Source: Allohahella sp002354735
GTDB taxonomy: Bacteria > Pseudomonadota > Gammaproteobacteria > Pseudomonadales > Oleiphilaceae
Direction of reading: 5' to 3'
Assembly (NCBI RefSeq): GCF_047946665.1
Contig: NZ_CP172312.1
Location: forward strand, 1,612,001 to 1,676,000
DNA length: 64,000 nt
The first letter of the stretch is position 1. Every line of letters starts with the position of its first letter. Below, one piece after another: positions 17,184 through 27,300 of the stretch. The notes under the pieces are model-generated. The model was not told the origin of the DNA. It saw nothing but the letters and a program-made list of their open reading frames with translations, and ran no database searches. The position numbers were made by a program, and so were the translations under genes.

Positions 17184-18197
17184 ATGGAAGTATCAGAGCA
17201 GTGCAAGTCGAGAAAGTCGGGCGCACTCAAAAGGGTGTTTGTATCGCCTGGACACAACGACCCCTCCGAGCCCGTGTATGGCCTGGCCAGGGAGCTGAGA
17301 AACCTGGGGATCAAGGTCTATCCGCCAGACCAGTCAATGACGGACGATCCCCTGAAATGGCTGAAGTTTTCGTTACAGAGCCAGGCGCTCGTGTTCAACC
17401 GCTACGACAACGGTAACGGCCTTTACCTGCAACGCCAACTGTACCGGGCGAAAATGTGTGGCTGCATTACGGTTCGATGGTGGGTGGGTACGGATGTCCT
17501 GAACTGTCTTGAGTCCGAAGCAACACGGCAGGTCGCGCGGGCGGTAGATCGGGCCGTGGATCTCAACATCGCGGTGTCGCCTCACCTGGTCACAGAGCTG
17601 CAGGAAATCGGAATCCAGGCGGAATACGTGCCATCCTTTTGCGATTTCAGTGCACTCGGCGCCCATACACCCTCACCTTTCCCAAAAGGCGTGTTAAGCT
17701 ACTTGCCAACGCATCGGAGAACCTTCTACGGCGAGAAATACCTGATTGCCGCTATCGAGGCGCATCCGGATCTTCAGTTCTTCGTCATTGCTGACGAGTC
17801 CCACGCTCTGGCCCACTACCCCAATGTGACCAGCCTCGGGTGGGTCGACGACCTTCAGGATATCTGGTCACGAGTGGGCATGTTGCTACGGGTTACCGAG
17901 CACGATGGTATGCCGCGCATGGTGTTGGAGGCGCTGGCTCGAAGCCGCTACGTAATCTATTCTGAGGTCTTTGAGGGCTGCTGGTATGCGGACTCGACTG
18001 AACGGGTGCTTGCTCATCTCAATACCTTCAAGGCACTGGATCAGCCAAACGAGGATGGCCCCGCGATAGTGAGTTTTTCGAAAGCGGCAAGCGCCCTCTT
18101 CGTGAGCAAAATCGAAGTAGCCCTCGAAAATGCCTGGTCACTGAAGCGACTATGGCAGCTTATGAACGCCTACCGCCAAGTAGGCCAGGACATTTAG
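17184..18197 (+). CDS. GT-B fold glycosyltransferase (GT4-like)
   Basis: A 337-residue protein. I prefer the ATG at 17184, four bases after the previous stop; an earlier in-frame start at 17151 would overlap that gene by 29 bases. The C-terminal half has the GT4 pattern: a YVPSFCDFS strand-loop, FFVIADESHAL, SLGWVDDLQDIWSRVG and the E-x7-E motif region EHDGMPRMVLEALA. The N-terminal domain is short and begins KRVFVSPGHNDPSEPVYGLA. It should transfer a sugar from a nucleotide-sugar donor in the cytoplasm. It ends the tight run 11255-18197; the next gene is 330 bp away. Confidence 0.75.
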   Translation: MEVSEQCKSRKSGALKRVFVSPGHNDPSEPVYGLARELRNLGIKVYPPDQSMTDDPLKWLKFSLQSQALVFNRYDNGNGLYLQRQLYRAKMCGCITVRWWVGTDVLNCLESEATRQVARAVDRAVDLNIAVSPHLVTELQEIGIQAEYVPSFCDFSALGAHTPSPFPKGVLSYLPTHRRTFYGEKYLIAAIEAHPDLQFFVIADESHALAHYPNVTSLGWVDDLQDIWSRVGMLLRVTEHDGMPRMVLEALARSRYVIYSEVFEGCWYADSTERVLAHLNTFKALDQPNEDGPAIVSFSKAASALFVSKIEVALENAWSLKRLWQLMNAYRQVGQDI

Positions 18198-18527
18198 GTC
18201 GAAGAGCACGAGACCCTGGTCTATTCGGCCTACGCGGCCGTACTAAGTGACTGGTGATCTCGGGGACCCTGAAGGCATGGATTTGCCCAGTGCCGAATTT
18301 GTTATACCAGTATATATACGGATATATTCAGGCTGCGTATTATCAGTTAGTGAAATGTTTAATTGTTTTACACCTTTATCGAGGTGCTGGCGGGAACTTT
18401 ACTTAAAAATCTGTTCATGCTATTTATAAAACAAGATTTATAGAAACACAATAACGTTAATCAGGTCAATTAGTGCAATTAGAATGCCAGTAAGACCTAC
18501 CGTATAATTGGAGAGTAGCAGCTTCTC
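18198..18527. other. AT-rich spacer between glycosyltransferase genes
   Basis: No gene is seen. From about 18300 the DNA becomes clearly AT-rich compared with both flanks (runs such as TATATATACGGATATATT). A TATAAT hexamer lies at 18503-18508, about 20 bp before the ATG of the next gene, too close for an ordinary promoter with a leader. A weak CGGCC/GGCCG hairpin sits near 18223-18237. The composition suggests that the next gene joined the locus separately. Confidence 0.4.
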
Positions 18528-19505
18528 ATGGCAAATATAACTGTAGTAATTCCTGCTTTCAATGCAGCCAACACTATCGAAGCCTGTTTGGATAGTGTGC
18601 TCAGTCAAATCCGCCCTGCAGACGAAATCATAGTCGTCGATGACGGCTCTGCCGATGAAACAAGTCAGCTTGTTTCGGCCTATGGTGAGCAGGTAAAGCT
18701 GATCAACCAGAACAATCAAGGCAGCGCAAAAGCACGACAGGCGGGTAGCGAAGCGGCATCAGGTGATTACATTGCTTACCTCGACGCTGACGACTGGTGG
18801 CTCGAACATCATCTTCATGACGTTGAACGTGCTCTCGAATCAGCGACCGTGCACTTTCTTTTCACAGACCTAAGAAGGGCGTGGCCAAAGGCTCCGGAAG
18901 ACTACCTTGATAGAAACAGTAGTTTCTTTCCGTGGTTCCAGGAGGGCTTCATTCCCCAGTCAACGGCGGTCGCTGGTGTCGAGAAGCTGTACGAGTTCAC
19001 TCAGCGACAGTCCCTGGAATTCCTGCTGAAGGGCTTCCCAATCTATCCTTCTACTGCAGTAGTGAGCAAAGAAGCGCTTCAGGCAGTAGGCGAATGGGAC
19101 AGCAGGTTCAGACGCTGCCAGGACTTCGATTTCTCCTTACGCATCGCCCGCAAATTTGGAATGCACTATTTCGATGACGTGCACACTATATTGGGTTTAC
19201 ATGATGTGAATTCCAATGTTGATGGCTACGTTACAATGCAGACATTGGGTGATATTAAAGTATTGGAGACTCATCTTCTTGAAAATAAGAATGATCCAGA
19301 GTACTCAATCGCTGTTAAGCGTGCGCTTTCGTCGAAACTATACAATCTAGGTCGGCGTTACATGGCGCAGGAAGATTATGACAACGCGATTACGACCTTC
19401 GTCAATTCGGTTTATTTCCCCGGCAAGCGGATTAAGGCATCCATACAGTCAGTGGTGAGTACCTGTCATGCCGTCAAAAATCGTTGCGTCGCACTGACTC
19501 AGTAA
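18528..19505 (+). CDS. Family 2 glycosyltransferase
   Basis: A 325-residue GT-A enzyme. The core motifs are ITVVIPAFNAANTIEACLDS, VVDDGSADETSQLV, the DxD site in AYLDADDWWLEHHL and, later, FRRCQDFDFSLRIA. The C-terminal 60 residues contain a TPR-like stretch (LYNLGRRYMAQEDYDNAITTF). It is separated from the main glycan run by an AT-rich spacer, and its own third codons become AT-richer towards the 3' end, so it may have a different history. Role: addition of a sugar during surface-glycan assembly; donor and acceptor unknown. Confidence 0.84.
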   Translation: MANITVVIPAFNAANTIEACLDSVLSQIRPADEIIVVDDGSADETSQLVSAYGEQVKLINQNNQGSAKARQAGSEAASGDYIAYLDADDWWLEHHLHDVERALESATVHFLFTDLRRAWPKAPEDYLDRNSSFFPWFQEGFIPQSTAVAGVEKLYEFTQRQSLEFLLKGFPIYPSTAVVSKEALQAVGEWDSRFRRCQDFDFSLRIARKFGMHYFDDVHTILGLHDVNSNVDGYVTMQTLGDIKVLETHLLENKNDPEYSIAVKRALSSKLYNLGRRYMAQEDYDNAITTFVNSVYFPGKRIKASIQSVVSTCHAVKNRCVALTQ

Positions 19506-19899
19506 GCCCCACAAGCGTCACCTCCCCGTTCAGATCGCCGAGCGAGAAATCATTACTCTCTAACTCGGCTGCTTCAGCTTCCCTGCTTCCGTCAGGAGCA
19601 TCTCATCGTGCTTCAGCAAGTCCATACCCTTTGCTCGTCACGTAAGACCTTAAGGTGTGGGCCACTCGCTACGTAGCCCGACCACTCGCCGATGACCAGC
19701 CGTGCTGGTTTTGAGGTTACAAAGTGGTATCTATCAAGAATAGCTTCCATGGGCCTACTATAGATCGTTGACCTCCCGGGCAGTATTCAAGACCTCAGGA
19801 TTGAATCGGTACTCAAGTGACAAGTTACATAGAGTTGGGGTGGGAGCGTTCGATCCGGTTGCGCGAATAGTTAACTTTTTGAAGCTTAAGGATAAAGCC
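19506..19899. other. 394-bp gap without a supported gene
   Basis: Between the glycosyltransferase stop and the transglutaminase start I see no ORF with coding character, no T-tract terminator and no clear promoter hexamers. A GATGACCAGC-CGT-GCTGGTT partial hairpin lies near 19692-19712. An in-frame ATG at 19768 exists but would add 44 residues unlike the family N-terminus. Confidence 0.4.
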
Positions 19900-20745
19900 A
19901 TGAATCAGATCAAAGTCGGTTGCCGCCTTGTCTACCAGGTCCATACCCCTACCACGTTTCTCTTCAACATTTCTGCAGCCAGGAATGAGCATCAGCAGAT
20001 TGTCGAGGAGTCTTTCTATGTCGAGCCCTATTACAGGATTGAAGAGGGTGCTGTGAGTCCGCTTGGAAATCGGATGGTCAGGCTGTCGGTTCCACCGGGC
20101 GACCTTACCGTGAGTTACACTGCAACCGTCAACTTGATGGTGGAAGAAGCCCAGGCTACGGATGTGTCAGAAACACCGTTCGAGCAGCTTCCAGCAGACG
20201 TCCTGCCCTACCTCAACCCAAGCCGCTACTGCGAGTCGGACAAGCTACTGCAGTTTGCATCGGAAAAATTCGGGTCTCTCGTACCTGACTACTCACGCGT
20301 CACTGCTATCTGCAACTGGGTCTACGATGAGCTGTCCTATACCTCAGGTAGCACCGGCCCCACTACAACGGCCTGCGATGTTCTCGAGCTCAAGAAGGGT
20401 GTGTGCCGGGATTTCGCCCATGTGGGCATCAGTCTGTGTAGGGCGCTCGGTATTCCGGCCCGCTATGTGGCTGGATACGCAGTCAACCTTGAGCCACCCG
20501 ATTTTCACGGCTTCTTCGAGGCCTATCTTGACGGCCGCTGGTTTCTGTTCGATGCCACGCGTCTGGCGCCCGTAGGCGGCTTTGTTCGAATTGGCACCGG
20601 TCGCGATGCAGCTGATGTCGCGTTCAGCACTATCCGCGGCAGCGCAGATAGTCCGGAAATGCAGGTTTGGGCCAATGAGGAACGCTCGAACGATAGACTG
20701 CTCGACCCCAACAACGTTGAGACTGCAGTAAGCTCAGCACCGTAA
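19900..20745 (+). CDS. Transglutaminase-like cysteine protease-fold protein
   Basis: A 281-residue protein. The ATG at 19900 is preceded by AAGGAT at seven bases. The N-terminal beta domain is of the kind found in bacterial transglutaminase-like proteins (YQVHTPTTFLFNISAARNEHQ). The catalytic domain shows the triad Cys in KKGVCRDFAHVGISLCRALG, His in FHGFFEAYLDGRWF and Asp in LFDATRLAP. No signal peptide is seen, so it is probably cytoplasmic. Family members cleave or form amide bonds in peptides; the substrate is unknown. It is a single gene, convergent with the receiver gene at 20794. Confidence 0.87.
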   Translation: MNQIKVGCRLVYQVHTPTTFLFNISAARNEHQQIVEESFYVEPYYRIEEGAVSPLGNRMVRLSVPPGDLTVSYTATVNLMVEEAQATDVSETPFEQLPADVLPYLNPSRYCESDKLLQFASEKFGSLVPDYSRVTAICNWVYDELSYTSGSTGPTTTACDVLELKKGVCRDFAHVGISLCRALGIPARYVAGYAVNLEPPDFHGFFEAYLDGRWFLFDATRLAPVGGFVRIGTGRDAADVAFSTIRGSADSPEMQVWANEERSNDRLLDPNNVETAVSSAP

Positions 20746-20762
20746 GCTGAAGATAACCTCAG

Positions 20763-20790
20763 GCTGGTTGCGGCGCCCGGCGTAACCAGC
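20763..20790. terminator. Hairpin between convergent genes
   Basis: A 7-bp inverted repeat, GCTGGTT / AACCAGC, encloses a GC-rich 14-base interior, in the 48-bp gap between the transglutaminase stop and the stop of the minus-strand receiver gene. There is no T-tract. It is probably a bidirectional transcription end. Confidence 0.5.
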
Positions 20791-20793
20791 TAC

Positions 20794-21186
20794 TCAGCAG
20801 CCTGAGTGGAATCGCTCATAATGATCCTGCAAGGTCTGCGCAAGGGTCATCGGGTCGAAGGGCTTAGGGATGACAGCAAAGGCTCCCAGGGACAGAAAGC
20901 GGTCTAGTTCGGTTTTTTGAACCTTGGCCGTCATGAATATCACGGGGATCTCACTGAGGTCCATCTGCCTCTGTAAGGCTTTCAAAATTGCTGGCCCGTC
21001 CATATCGGGCAGCATCACATCAAGCAGAATAAGGTCCGGCGAAAAGTCTTCTGCCTGTGCCAAGGCCATCTTGCCGTTTTCACAGCTCAACAGAGTCAGG
21101 CGCCCGACCGCCTCAATTGCCAGTCGTGCTATTGTTCGGATTGAGGGGTCGTCTTCGACATGAAGCACCTTCTGCAGCGATCTCAT
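20794..21186 (-). CDS. Single-domain response regulator
   Basis: A 130-residue stand-alone receiver: acidic pair in HVEDDPS, phosphoacceptor Asp56 in LILLDVMLPDMDG, switch region FMTAK, conserved Lys in VIPKPFDP. Its start overlaps the stop of the large hybrid kinase gene upstream by four bases (ATGA), so the two are translationally coupled. It is the last gene of a four-gene signalling operon read right to left from 29483. Without an output domain it must pass the signal by protein contact or act as a phosphate sink. Confidence 0.9.
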   Translation of the reverse strand: MRSLQKVLHVEDDPSIRTIARLAIEAVGRLTLLSCENGKMALAQAEDFSPDLILLDVMLPDMDGPAILKALQRQMDLSEIPVIFMTAKVQKTELDRFLSLGAFAVIPKPFDPMTLAQTLQDHYERFHSGC

Positions 21187-24100
21187 CCGCCTGCTCCCAC
21201 TCTGCTCAGCAGGCGATGTATCGTCTCAGTCAAACTCTTGCCGGCTTCCTGATTTTTAGTAAATACCGCACTGACTTTACCAGCCAGCGCTCGTGGCACT
21301 TCGTGCCCTGACAATATGATGACCGGCACATCAGGTTGAGCCTGATGGAATACCTCCCACAGCCTCTCGCCAGTCCCGTCCGGGAGCCTGAGATCCAGCA
21401 GAATGAGGTCATAATGCGCCCGACGCAGTTTCTCGTTGGCCTGCTGAAGGGTGACTGCCTGCTCGACCTCAGCGATGCCGCGCAACTGTGTGCGGATTAC
21501 TGCGCCGAGATCACAATCGTCTTCGACGTGAAGAACACGTGGCGATGCGTCGGGCCGAAATCGCGCAGTGCCATTCCGGTTGCCGGGGAGTCTGAGCCAG
21601 AACCGGCTACCCTGTCCTTCGATAGACTCGAAACCAATCACGCCTCCCATCAAGGTGGTTAGCTGCTGACTTATCGCGAGCCCAAGGCCTGTGCCGCTTT
21701 GAGTTCTGGCGTCTCCGCCGTCGGCCTGGGCGAACTTTTGAAAAATCCGCGAGCGGAAGTCTATGGGGATGCCTTTTCCGTGGTCGACTACGTCGATTAT
21801 AACGTCATTATCAGCGGTCCTTTCACAGACGAGCTCTACCTTCCCGCCGGCAGACGAGGCCTTGCACGCGTTCGAAAGCAAATTATGCAAGACCTGCATC
21901 AGGCGCGCACGATCAACGAACACATTGCCTTCAAGATCACCTCGCAGCTCGATCTGCACCTGCATGGGGCCAGCATAACTCTTCATGCTCTGCACAGTTT
22001 CCTGCATCAAGGCGTCCAGCTCCACGTCAGCGAGCTGGAGCTGCATCTTGCCGGCAGCCAGCTTATCGATATCGAGCAGATCGTTTACCAGAAGGACCAG
22101 TCGCTGGCTGTTCTTTGTGGCGATCTCAAGCATTTCGCGCATGGTCTCCGGCACCGCACCGGCTACACCATGACTCAGCAATTGCAGGGCCCCTGAAATA
22201 CTGGTGAGTGGTGTACGCAGCTCGTGGCTCACGGTTGATACGAACTCTGCCTTCATTCGCTCAACACGCTGCACTTCACTAATGTCTTCGATCAAAGACC
22301 AGATGACATCACGACCGTCGATTCCCTTGATCATGATGCCCTGTAGCCGAATGGGATAGCGACTGCCATCCTTTCGGTAGTATTCCTTCTCAAAAAGGCT
22401 GTAGCGGCCGGTGGTCTTCAGCTCATGAAGCGCGATGTGCTCTTTGGCTTCATACTCTTTCGGCGTAAGATCCCAGTAGCTCAACTGAATGAACTCAGCG
22501 TGCTCGTAACGGGTTTGATGCAGCAGCGCTTGATTGGCATCCAGAAATTCGCCGGTTTCTGCATCATTCAAGGCAATGCCAATTGGCGATAGTTCGAACA
22601 GACCGCGCAGGCGGGTTTCATTGGCCTGCAAGGCGAAATTAGCCTGCTTCTCCGCCGTCACATCGCGGATCTGGGAGACGAAGTGCAGAGGCGCCCCCTG
22701 CTCATCTCGCACCAGGGCAACCGACAGTTCTGCCCAGATGACCGAACCATCCTTGTGCCAATATCGCTTCAACATTCTATAGCTGCGGATGTCCCCGGCC
22801 AGAAGCTGGCCCAGCAGCCGAAGATCGCTGTCCAGATCCTCCGGATGCGTGATCGTCTGGAAGTCGATGGCAAGCAGCTCTTCTCTCGTATAGCCAAGTT
22901 TTTGGCACAGAGAATCATTGACTGCCGTCCAGCGCCCCTCCAGGGATACCAGCGCCATGCCAATGGCCGCTGTGTCGAAGGCACCGGTGAAACGCTCTGC
23001 CTGCAATCGGGCCTCGCGTTGCGCAGCAATCTGTTCGGTCTGATCCACCGCCACCCCGAGGAAGCCGGTGATTTCGCCATTACCATCGTGTAAAGCATTG
23101 ACCGACAGATGCACCTGTCGGTGAGTCCCATCCTTTCTCAGGTAGGTCCAGTTACGGCTCTCACAGGAGCTCTCGAGAGCTTCATAAACAAATACTTCGA
23201 AGCCGCTGATGGGCTTGCCTGCTTTTCGCGAAAACTCTTTCGCGCGGGCCTCTATTTCACTGCTCAGATGGAAGTGGGCCGGCGTTTTGAGGCCGATGAC
23301 CTCTTCGGCTGTGTAGCCGAGTATCCTGCTAGCGCCTGTATTGAATAGCGTTATCAGACCGCTTCTGTCTGTGGCGATAATCGAGGTTTCAGTGGAGGCG
23401 TCGACTACGGCTTTCAGGTGAGCGCTGGTTTTGGCACTCTGCTCCACAGCTTCCTTGAGCGCGCCGAAGTCGTGCATGACAACCGCTGCACCAACCTGAC
23501 TACCGTCTGCAGCATAGGTGGCTCTGCCATGGCACTGAACATGCCTCGGCTTCTGATTCTTCGGCTTGATGACGATTTCGCTGCCATCCACGATGTCGCC
23601 CTTGAAGGCTCTCAGTAGCGGAATCTTCTCCAGCGGGAGCAGTGTGGTTTCATCCGGCTCATAAAGATCGAAGTGCTCTGCCCACTGCTCGGGTGGAAGC
23701 CTCAGTGGGTCCACACCGTGCCATTGCCGTGCCAGACTGTTGAAGCGATTCAATTTGCCCTTGGCGTCGCAGGTCACTACCGCATTCGGCATATGTTCGA
23801 GCAGCGTATCGACCATGGCTGCGTCGGCTTCGGCTGTTAGCTGCTTGCGCCGCATCTCCATGAGATGGACGGCGAGGTCGCCAAGCTGACGCAACTGCAA
23901 GCGAATGGCATCGTCCAGCGTCCTGACTTTCGAATCGATGACGCACAAGGTGCCATAGCAATGACCGCTTTTTGAGATCAGCGGCACACCAGCGTAGAAC
24001 CGAATGAAGGGCGCACCAGTCACCAGAGGATTGTCCGCGAAGCGGTCGTCCAGGCGCGCATCGGGCACTTCGAAAATTTCATGTTGCAGAATGGCGTGGC

Positions 24101-24347
24101 CACAGAAGGATATGGCTCGTTCTGTTTCCTGAACTTCCAGGCCGCAGCGGGCCTTGAACCATTGCCGATCCTGGTCTATCAATGAAATCAGCGCTATGGA
24201 CACCTTGCACAGCGACTTTGCCAACTGGACAACAGTGTCGAACTCCTTCTCAGGCGGGGAGTCAAGGATGCTCAGTCCGCTGAGCGCATCGAGACGCTCT
24301 TGTTCATTGGCAGGGAGCGGTGGCGGCTGGAAACGAGCGTCTGTCAT
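21183..24347 (-). CDS. Hybrid histidine kinase, GAF-PAS(x4)-HisKA-HATPase-REC
   Basis: A 1054-residue protein without obvious transmembrane helices, so probably cytoplasmic. Order: GAF-like domain (about 30-170, LDALSGLSILDSPPEKEFD start), four PAS-type modules (about 180-680, the later ones followed by PAC-like segments such as FHLYFVSQ/IRDVTAEKQ), HisKA with the phospho-His near residue 709 in STVSHELRTPLTS, HATPase (NLLSNACKAS, DHGKGIP, GTGLGLAIS) and a C-terminal receiver (HVEDDCD, Asp near 985 in LLDLRLPDG). Both ends overlap neighbours by four bases. It should sense small ligands or redox state and feed a phosphorelay shared with the operon's other kinase, receiver and diguanylate cyclase. 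Confidence 0.9.
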   Translation of the reverse strand: MTDARFQPPPLPANEQERLDALSGLSILDSPPEKEFDTVVQLAKSLCKVSIALISLIDQDRQWFKARCGLEVQETERAISFCGHAILQHEIFEVPDARLDDRFADNPLVTGAPFIRFYAGVPLISKSGHCYGTLCVIDSKVRTLDDAIRLQLRQLGDLAVHLMEMRRKQLTAEADAAMVDTLLEHMPNAVVTCDAKGKLNRFNSLARQWHGVDPLRLPPEQWAEHFDLYEPDETTLLPLEKIPLLRAFKGDIVDGSEIVIKPKNQKPRHVQCHGRATYAADGSQVGAAVVMHDFGALKEAVEQSAKTSAHLKAVVDASTETSIIATDRSGLITLFNTGASRILGYTAEEVIGLKTPAHFHLSSEIEARAKEFSRKAGKPISGFEVFVYEALESSCESRNWTYLRKDGTHRQVHLSVNALHDGNGEITGFLGVAVDQTEQIAAQREARLQAERFTGAFDTAAIGMALVSLEGRWTAVNDSLCQKLGYTREELLAIDFQTITHPEDLDSDLRLLGQLLAGDIRSYRMLKRYWHKDGSVIWAELSVALVRDEQGAPLHFVSQIRDVTAEKQANFALQANETRLRGLFELSPIGIALNDAETGEFLDANQALLHQTRYEHAEFIQLSYWDLTPKEYEAKEHIALHELKTTGRYSLFEKEYYRKDGSRYPIRLQGIMIKGIDGRDVIWSLIEDISEVQRVERMKAEFVSTVSHELRTPLTSISGALQLLSHGVAGAVPETMREMLEIATKNSQRLVLLVNDLLDIDKLAAGKMQLQLADVELDALMQETVQSMKSYAGPMQVQIELRGDLEGNVFVDRARLMQVLHNLLSNACKASSAGGKVELVCERTADNDVIIDVVDHGKGIPIDFRSRIFQKFAQADGGDARTQSGTGLGLAISQQLTTLMGGVIGFESIEGQGSRFWLRLPGNRNGTARFRPDASPRVLHVEDDCDLGAVIRTQLRGIAEVEQAVTLQQANEKLRRAHYDLILLDLRLPDGTGERLWEVFHQAQPDVPVIILSGHEVPRALAGKVSAVFTKNQEAGKSLTETIHRLLSRVGAGG

Positions 24348-27300
24348 CGACTGGTCCCCAGCTGCTTCAGTAAGGTCAAAGCCGAATCGAAATGTAAGGC
24401 CCTCACTGCGACTACCAGTGTCTGAAAATCGCCGGGGGTCATCCTTGACTTCAGATAGTCCCGCAGTTGTTCGAATTGTCGGTCTGCATCGATATTTCTG
24501 TCAGCAAGCATCTTTTTCAGGATCTCAAGTTCATGTCTGGCGGTCTCCTCATGCACTTCAACCAGAGGCGCATCATGGGCTTGCTGGGCAGGCCGTCGAC
24601 GTTCGAACCACAGGTCGATGGCAGCCAGCATGGATTCATATCTGCGCAGCGCTTCAGTCCAATGATTTGCCAGATCGACCGGCGCTTCAGGATCTTCGAT
24701 AAGGTGCTCTAGCGCCAACAGGCACTTGGTCAGACCTCCAGCACCAACCTGACTGACAGACCCCCTGGCCTTGTGGAGCGCAGCAGACGCAAGCTTTGGT
24801 TTACCCTGGAGCCATGTATCACGCGCTTCCAGGATCGGGCTGACACCCTGCTCCAGAACCTGCCGAATGCCGTCCAATACCAGCCGTTCATTTGTAGCAC
24901 TGCCTCGAGCGATGCCAACCAACTGATCGAGGGTCCTCTTGATGAGTTCCGCATCCTCATCAGCGCCATCCAGTTGAATCGGGGACGCTCTGACCGGGGT
25001 GTGATCTAACACTTGCTTCAGTAAGTCGAACATTTGCGCCTCGACAACGGGCTTCGGGATAAAACCGTTCATACCCGCTGCAAGACAGTTCGCACGCTCT
25101 GATTCAAGTACGCCGGCGGTCATGGCGAGAACAGGTATGGCAAGCTGTAGCTCCTGACGAATTATTCTCGTGGCAGTGATACCGTCCATCACTGGCATCT
25201 GCACGTCCATCAGCACAACATCGAACTGTTCGCCCACCGATGAGAGTTGCGCAACAGCCGCTGCGCCATTGCTGGCGGTGACTAGCTCTGCGCCAGCATG
25301 CTCGAGAAAACTCTTCGCCACGGCCTGATTGAATACATTATCTTCGACCAGCAGAACTCTTCTACCCGCCAACAAAGCGTCAAAGGCGGCTGGTTCTGCG
25401 GCAGTGTCGTCAGTGGATACAAGTGGGTCGTGTGTGGTTGCCGCCGGCTCAGCAACCTGGAATGGCAGGAGAACAGTAAAGGTACTGCCTTTCCCCTGTT
25501 CACTACTCAAAGTGATATCACCGCCCATGAGCTGAGCCAGCTCTCTGGAAATGGCCAGTCCAAGTCCGGTTCCCTCATATTCTCGTGTAACAGACGCGTC
25601 CGCTTGTGAAAACGCCGAGAACAGCTCGAGCTGTTCATCAGCGCTTATTCCGATGCCAGTGTCCCTGACGATCGCCCGCAAGGTGATCCAGTCGCGTCTA
25701 CGTTCGGCCACGTCGATGAACAGTGACACCCGCCCGCTTTCGGTAAACTTGATGGCATTACCGAGCAGGTTCAGCAGTATTTGCCGTGTTCTGGTGCCGT
25801 CGCCGATCAGTGAGCGTGGTACCGAAGCCTCTACTTCGATCGAGAACTCCAGCGACTTGAGCTTTGCCTCGGCACTCATGACGGCCACAAGTTCGTCCAG
25901 CACATGGTCGAGATTGAAAGGTTTACTTCGCAGCTCCATGCGTCCAGCTTCAATCTTGGAAAAGTCCAGGATATCGTTGAGGATTTCCATGAGGGAATTG
26001 CCTGCAGAGAGCATGATTTTCAGCTGCTCGCGTTGTTCGGTGCTCAGGGAAGTCCGCATGAGCAGTTGAGTCATTCCCAGCACCGCATTCATCGGTGTCC
26101 TGATCTCGTGGCTCATGTTGGCGACGAACTGACTCTTGGCGAGACTTGCCGATTCTGCTGCTTCTCGAGCCTCGGTCAGACGCCGGCTGGCAAGGCGGGC
26201 ATCTGTCACATCCCGAAGAATAATGCCGTAGAAATGTTGCCCTTCATTTTCCCAGTACGACAAGGAAAATTCAGCAGGAAAAACTTCCGACGTTGCCCTC
26301 ACGCAAGTGGCCCCAGCGGACTCGCCTGCGCGGAATTCATCAGTCGCTTCGATGTCTCGTTGCGCCTTTAACCGTGCCTCCACTTCTTCACGCTCCGAAG
26401 CAACCAGAAGCGAAGTCCATGGCAGCCCCAGCAGTTGCGCATTCGAATAGGCAAAGATTCGCTCAGCAGCCGGATTGCAGTAGACGATTCTTGCATCCCC
26501 GTTGACTATGAAAATCGCTTCCAGAGCCGTCTTCGCCAGGGATGTAAAGCGGGCCTCGGATTCTCGCAAAGCCATCGTCATCTGCTCGGCGAGCGATAAG
26601 GCCCGACTGCGAGTGACAACTAGCGCACGGATAAATGAGAAGAGAAGAAGGCTGATCAATATTCCGCTGATCAGCACAATATGGGCTTTGCCCCTGTCGA
26701 CAGTCGCCGCAAAATCAGGTGTAGCCGAGACCGTAACCAGCCATTCACGGTTGGCAATTTTCACAGACTCGCGATAACGCAGGCTCGAGAGGAATGGAGA
26801 CCCGCCAGAAGACACCTCAGGGGTCTCGCTATACATGAGCTTGTCTGGAAGCGTCTCATTGCCGTCATAGATTGCCAGTGCCAGCGATGATTGACGTTTA
26901 CCGAGTACACCGCTTATCAGGTCATTCATGCGGAACGGACTGTAGACCACGCCCCTCATGGCGGCACGCCGTTCTTCGACTGTCTGTGGACTAACTTCAA
27001 CATCGAAGATAGGCAGATACATCAGGAAGCCGGCCTGTTGCCCGACGTCCGTTTCCTGCACGAGCACAATTTTTCCGGAGACACTCGTTATACCTTCGTC
27101 CCTCGCAAGCGTCAGCGCCTTTCTACGGAGCTCTTCCGAGAACATGTCATAACCGTGGGCACGCTGATTGCGCCAGTCAAAAGGCGAGAGATATTTTATA
27201 GCCATATAGGTGCTTCGCTCACCTTCTGGCTTGACTACGAATTCTGGAAAGCCATCCAAGCGGACCTCCTGCTCAAACCGGCTCTTCCCAGCTTCGCTTC

